This document shows, in pieces, positions 61,510 to 64,000 of a DNA stretch of 64,000 nucleotides. The notes below the pieces were generated by a model. The model was not told where the DNA came from and searched no databases. It saw nothing but the letters and a program-made list of their open reading frames with translations. The number at the start of each line of letters is the position of its first letter. Within the stretch, counting starts at the first letter, position 1. The stretch spans positions 117,285-181,284 of the forward strand of contig NZ_LQBD01000037.1 in NCBI RefSeq assembly GCF_046630315.1, in the 5' to 3' direction. The position numbers and the translations under genes were made by a program. This DNA is from Brucella anthropi_A. GTDB taxonomy: Bacteria > Pseudomonadota > Alphaproteobacteria > Rhizobiales > Rhizobiaceae.

Positions 61510-62262
61510 ATGAAACTGATCAATCAGGTGGCGGTCGTCACGGGTGCAGGCCGGAATATTGGCAAGGCAACGGCACAGCTTCTGGCAAAGGAAGGCGCAA
61601 GCGTAGCCGTGACTGACATCGATGCTGAACGTGCCGAACGTGTCGCAGAGGAAATTCGCGCTGCGGGCGGGAACGCCGAAATATTTCTCGCCAATGTCGC
61701 GGATGAAGAAGGTGTCATTTCATTGGTCAAGGCCGTGACAGATCGTTTCGGCAAGGTGGATATTCTCGTCAACAATGTCGCAATCAGCGATAACAAGCAC
61801 ATTCTCGACGTCACGAAGGAGGAATGGGACCAGGTGATTGCGGTCACATTGACCGGAACATTCCTGATGAGCAAATATTTCGCGAAGGCGATGGTGGAGC
61901 AGGGGCATGGTGGCAATATCGTTAATGTCGGCTCGACTTCCGGCTTCTATGGTCGTCCGCGCGCTGTAGCCTATACGGCTGCCAAGGCAGGCATCACCAA
62001 TCTGTCGCGCTCACTGGCTATCCAGCTCGCCAAACACAAGATTCGCGTCAACTGCGTTGTACCAAACAAGATCGGTTCTCCGGTCGGCAAGGACGATTTC
62101 GATCCAACCCGGCCTGTTCTCAATCTGCGGGACCGGCCCGGCGTGCCGGATGATCTCGCCCGGGCTATCCTGTTTCTGGTTTCTCCTGATTCAGATTTTA
62201 TCGACGGTACGACGCTTTTTGTCGATGGCGGCGTATCCGCGCTCATGCCTGGAAGCGAATGA
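61510..62262 (+). CDS. SDR family NAD(P)-dependent oxidoreductase
   Basis: 250 residues. The cofactor motif is TGAGRNIGKATA (residues 11-22), with Asp36 in VAVTDID pointing to NAD preference. The NNVAIS stretch (from residue 88) and the catalytic Ser142, Tyr155 and Lys159 (YTAAK) are in place. FabG-like length. It is the last gene of the hydantoinase island, 128 bases after the permease gene, with a weak ribosome site. It may oxidise an alcohol formed by the upstream enzymes. Specific substrate unknown. Confidence 0.93.
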   Translation: MKLINQVAVVTGAGRNIGKATAQLLAKEGASVAVTDIDAERAERVAEEIRAAGGNAEIFLANVADEEGVISLVKAVTDRFGKVDILVNNVAISDNKHILDVTKEEWDQVIAVTLTGTFLMSKYFAKAMVEQGHGGNIVNVGSTSGFYGRPRAVAYTAAKAGITNLSRSLAIQLAKHKIRVNCVVPNKIGSPVGKDDFDPTRPVLNLRDRPGVPDDLARAILFLVSPDSDFIDGTTLFVDGGVSALMPGSE

Positions 62263-62299
62263 CTCGGTCTTGCTAAGGCGGTTCCCGCTTTTGCGACAA

Positions 62300-62669
62300 G
62301 GCAAATGTTCGGAGACCCTTTTGCACTGGCAGGTTCAGGTTAAATATCTGAACTCTGTCATAGAGACCGATCGTGGATGGTTGAAGCAACGGATTAGGCC
62401 GGTGCGCGGGTTCAAGGCTTTGAAAACCGCCTACGTGATGATCAAAGCTTTTGAAGCCATACGAGCTCTACACAAAGGGCAGGCAGCAATTTTCACGATG
62501 ACAGGTGACGCCCATGGAGCGGCACCTATTGTCGAACTGGGCCTTCGGCATTGCGCCGAGCGCACCGACGGAAGAACTGTCGCCTTGCTCGTCAAGAATG
62601 TGGAAGATCAGTCCCCTTGACGTCTACGCAACAAGCTCCGTTCCAACCAACCCGTTTTTTGCAACAGCC
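62300..62669 (+). mobile_element. IS6-family remnant (3' end)
   Basis: A right-end inverted repeat TTTTTTGCAACAGCC (62655-62669), typical of IS6/IS26-like ends (GGxxxTGTTGCAAA inward), and the transposase 3' part are present. The left end and most of the transposase gene are missing. The left limit is approximate. Confidence 0.75.
62324..62620 (+). pseudogene. IS6-family transposase, C-terminal fragment
   Basis: About 98 codons: HWQVQVKYLNSVIETDRGWL, then KQRIRPVRGFKALKTAYVMI and KGQA. IS6-family enzymes have HRQVKYLNNVIEADHGKLK at this point, including the final Glu of the DDE triad, which is kept (VIETD). The stop is at 62618-62620. The frame continues upstream into unrelated sequence, so only this end survives. 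Confidence 0.8.
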
Positions 62670-62702
62670 AGATAGCATTACCATGTACGTCGCGCGGTGA
62701 TC

Positions 62703-63890
62703 TCACTGCCAGTCAGCCGTGTCCAGGACAACGCCTTCGAGAATTTGCGACCAGGCTTCACCGATGTAATAATCGGCTTCCAGAGTGCCTGCATTGTAAC
62801 CGATAAGCTGCTCCTGAATGAAGTGAATCATTATATCGGTTTTGGCGGTTATCTGAGTGGCTGTGATGATTTGTTGCTGGATCACGGTATTTCCGATCAA
62901 ATGCCCCATATCGTCTTCCCCATTGAGATAGAGCGAGAGGTTGATGGTCTGACCCGCGACCCAGCTTGATGAGTATGGAATATAGACATCAAGCCCGCTA
63001 ACGATGCTGTTGCCGTTTACTACATTGGCATAATTATTAAGATGCGGGCTGGGCAGGTTTCGGTTGGTGTTGTTGTAATCAGGATGGTTTGACATTGGGT
63101 TGCCTATGACGACTGGAGTGACGGATCTGGCCAAAGTGCTGCTACTCGTGGTTCGTTGTACGACCATATAGGAAATGGCATTGTAACCGGTTGGATTGGG
63201 ATCTGGATAAACGTAACTGTATGGAACAGTTATGCCTTGTTGGGCCGCATTGACGGTGACGATCTTTATATTTTCCTGCGGTGTTTTCCCTGGTGCGCCA
63301 CTCGAAATCCAGAACACGACGCTCTGCCCAGAGACGTTGCCCGGCAGGAATGCAGTATTCACTTCAAAGCCGGGATCGGCGGTTGAGAACCGACTTGGAA
63401 TGGCGATGGGATTGGGATTGTAAAGAGCAGGCACCAGACCTGGGTTAATATCGCTGGAAGTGAACGTTGCGATCACGATGGAATATTGGCGTGAACATCG
63501 TAGATGTATCGTCGCTCGGCACGGCTTCAACTGTACCCAAGAACCGCGTCAGGCTACCGATCTTGAGAACAGTCAGGCCTTCACTGTCGGTTTTCGTGAC
63601 GATGTTTCCTTGTGAGGTTACATTTACGGCGGCGTTCTGTGCGTCGAAGAATTGCAGGTCAGTCGTTCTTGGAGTGACATACCAGACTATCTCCTTGCCC
63701 GATTGAGGCACGTTGTTGGAAAGATAGCGGAAGGTAAATGTGATAATCTGGCTATCGTCGAACGGGTTGACTTTGCCGCTGCCAGCGGGGGGATTGTGGG
63801 CGTAGTTCTTGTCAAGGAGCACGGAACAGTCCGGTAGGACCAGATCGACGAAATCATAGGTTGAATAGCCCCTTGAATAGCCCCTAGATT
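62703..63890 (-). pseudogene. Surface-like protein gene, frameshifted and 5'-truncated by an IS3 element
   Basis: Two overlapping minus-strand frames form one protein: the first (63890 to about 63480) and the second (about 63480 to 62703) join if a 1-base shift at ATATTCCATCG (63476-63486) is repaired. The merged product is about 395 residues, rich in Asn, Thr, Ser, Tyr and beta-type sequence. It includes VTSQGNIVTKTDSEGLTVLKI, which recalls bacterial Ig-like (Big) domains, and YLNGEDDMGHLIGN. No ATG is found before the IS border at 63891, so the true start is lost or beyond the IS. The GTG at 63822 is the only conventional start in the surviving part. A 12-base tandem duplication (63861-63884) lies near the border. 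Composition differs from its neighbours and suggests transfer. Function not recognised. Confidence 0.65.
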
Positions 63891-64000
63891 TGTGGACGCT
63901 TTCTTCCCTATTTTTGAGGCAAGGAGGCCATGATGGGGTCTGGCAATTTCAGTGACGAGTTCAAGCGCGATGCTGTCGCGCAGATTACCGAGCGCGGCTA
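63891..64000 (+). mobile_element. IS3-family insertion sequence, left end (continues beyond window)
   Basis: Begins TGTGGACGCTTTCTTCCC, with the TG terminus usual for IS3 elements, 42 bases before the OrfA start. Only the left end is in the window. Confidence 0.75.
63933..64000 (+). CDS. IS3-family transposase OrfA, partial
   Basis: ATG 63933 is five bases after AAGGAGG; an ATG directly before it (63930) is too close to the ribosome site. The visible start MGSGNFSDEFKRDAVAQITE matches the helix-turn-helix N-terminus of IS3 OrfA (FSxEFKxxAVxxI). The rest lies outside the window. The OrfB partner would be expected in the -1 frame. Confidence 0.85.
   Translation, partial: MGSGNFSDEFKRDAVAQITERG

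Overview
The window looks like part of a second chromosome (chromid) of an alphaproteobacterium of the Brucella/Ochrobactrum group. It carries a complete repABC replication-partition cassette, a bioB-F-D-A-Z operon with BioR-type boxes, many intergenic repeats of the kind called Bru-RS in Brucella, and GC-rich coding sequence dominated by ABC, TRAP and MFS uptake systems. The genus is inferred from gene content; no database was searched.

Layout: 1-12.2 kb is a minus-strand peptide/acyl-amide uptake and hydrolysis cluster (penicillin-acylase-type Ntn hydrolase, two M20 peptidases, a DppBCDF-type ABC transporter, an MlrC-type M81 peptidase) with a divergent IclR regulator. 12.2-19.1 kb holds a TAXI-type TRAP transporter, nhaA and a Tat-exported amidohydrolase. 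19.5-24.7 kb is bioBFDAZ, followed by a GntR/FCD regulator, an Asp/Glu-hydantoin racemase and a small secreted HELVH protein. 28.3-36.4 kb is a nucleoside salvage locus: BMP-type ABC importer, ADP-ribosylglycohydrolase, nucleoside hydrolase and a convergent ribokinase. 36.5-40.1 kb has two exported phosphatase-like proteins, one behind a probable Pho box. 40.4-44.7 kb has an MFS gene convergent with cbiZ, then a DHA2 efflux pump with its TetR gene. 44.7-48.6 kb is repCBA on the minus strand, with an antisense RNA in the repB-repC gap and two parS-like palindromes.

49.4-64 kb is accessory DNA. An ISL3-family element with an amber-interrupted transposase joins two unrelated truncated fragments. 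A catabolic island follows: two tandem LysR regulators that appear to start at ATC and ATA, hydantoinase A/B subunits, a hydroxyisobutyrate-dehydrogenase-like enzyme, an SsuABC/TauABC-type importer and an SDR. The island ends at an IS6-family remnant, a frameshifted surface-like gene and the start of an IS3-family element.

The common theme is import coupled to hydrolysis. Each transporter has its own amidase, peptidase, hydrolase or dehydrogenase set and usually a nearby regulator. The hydantoinase island between IS relics is the best candidate for an undescribed pathway; its substrate cannot be read from the sequence.
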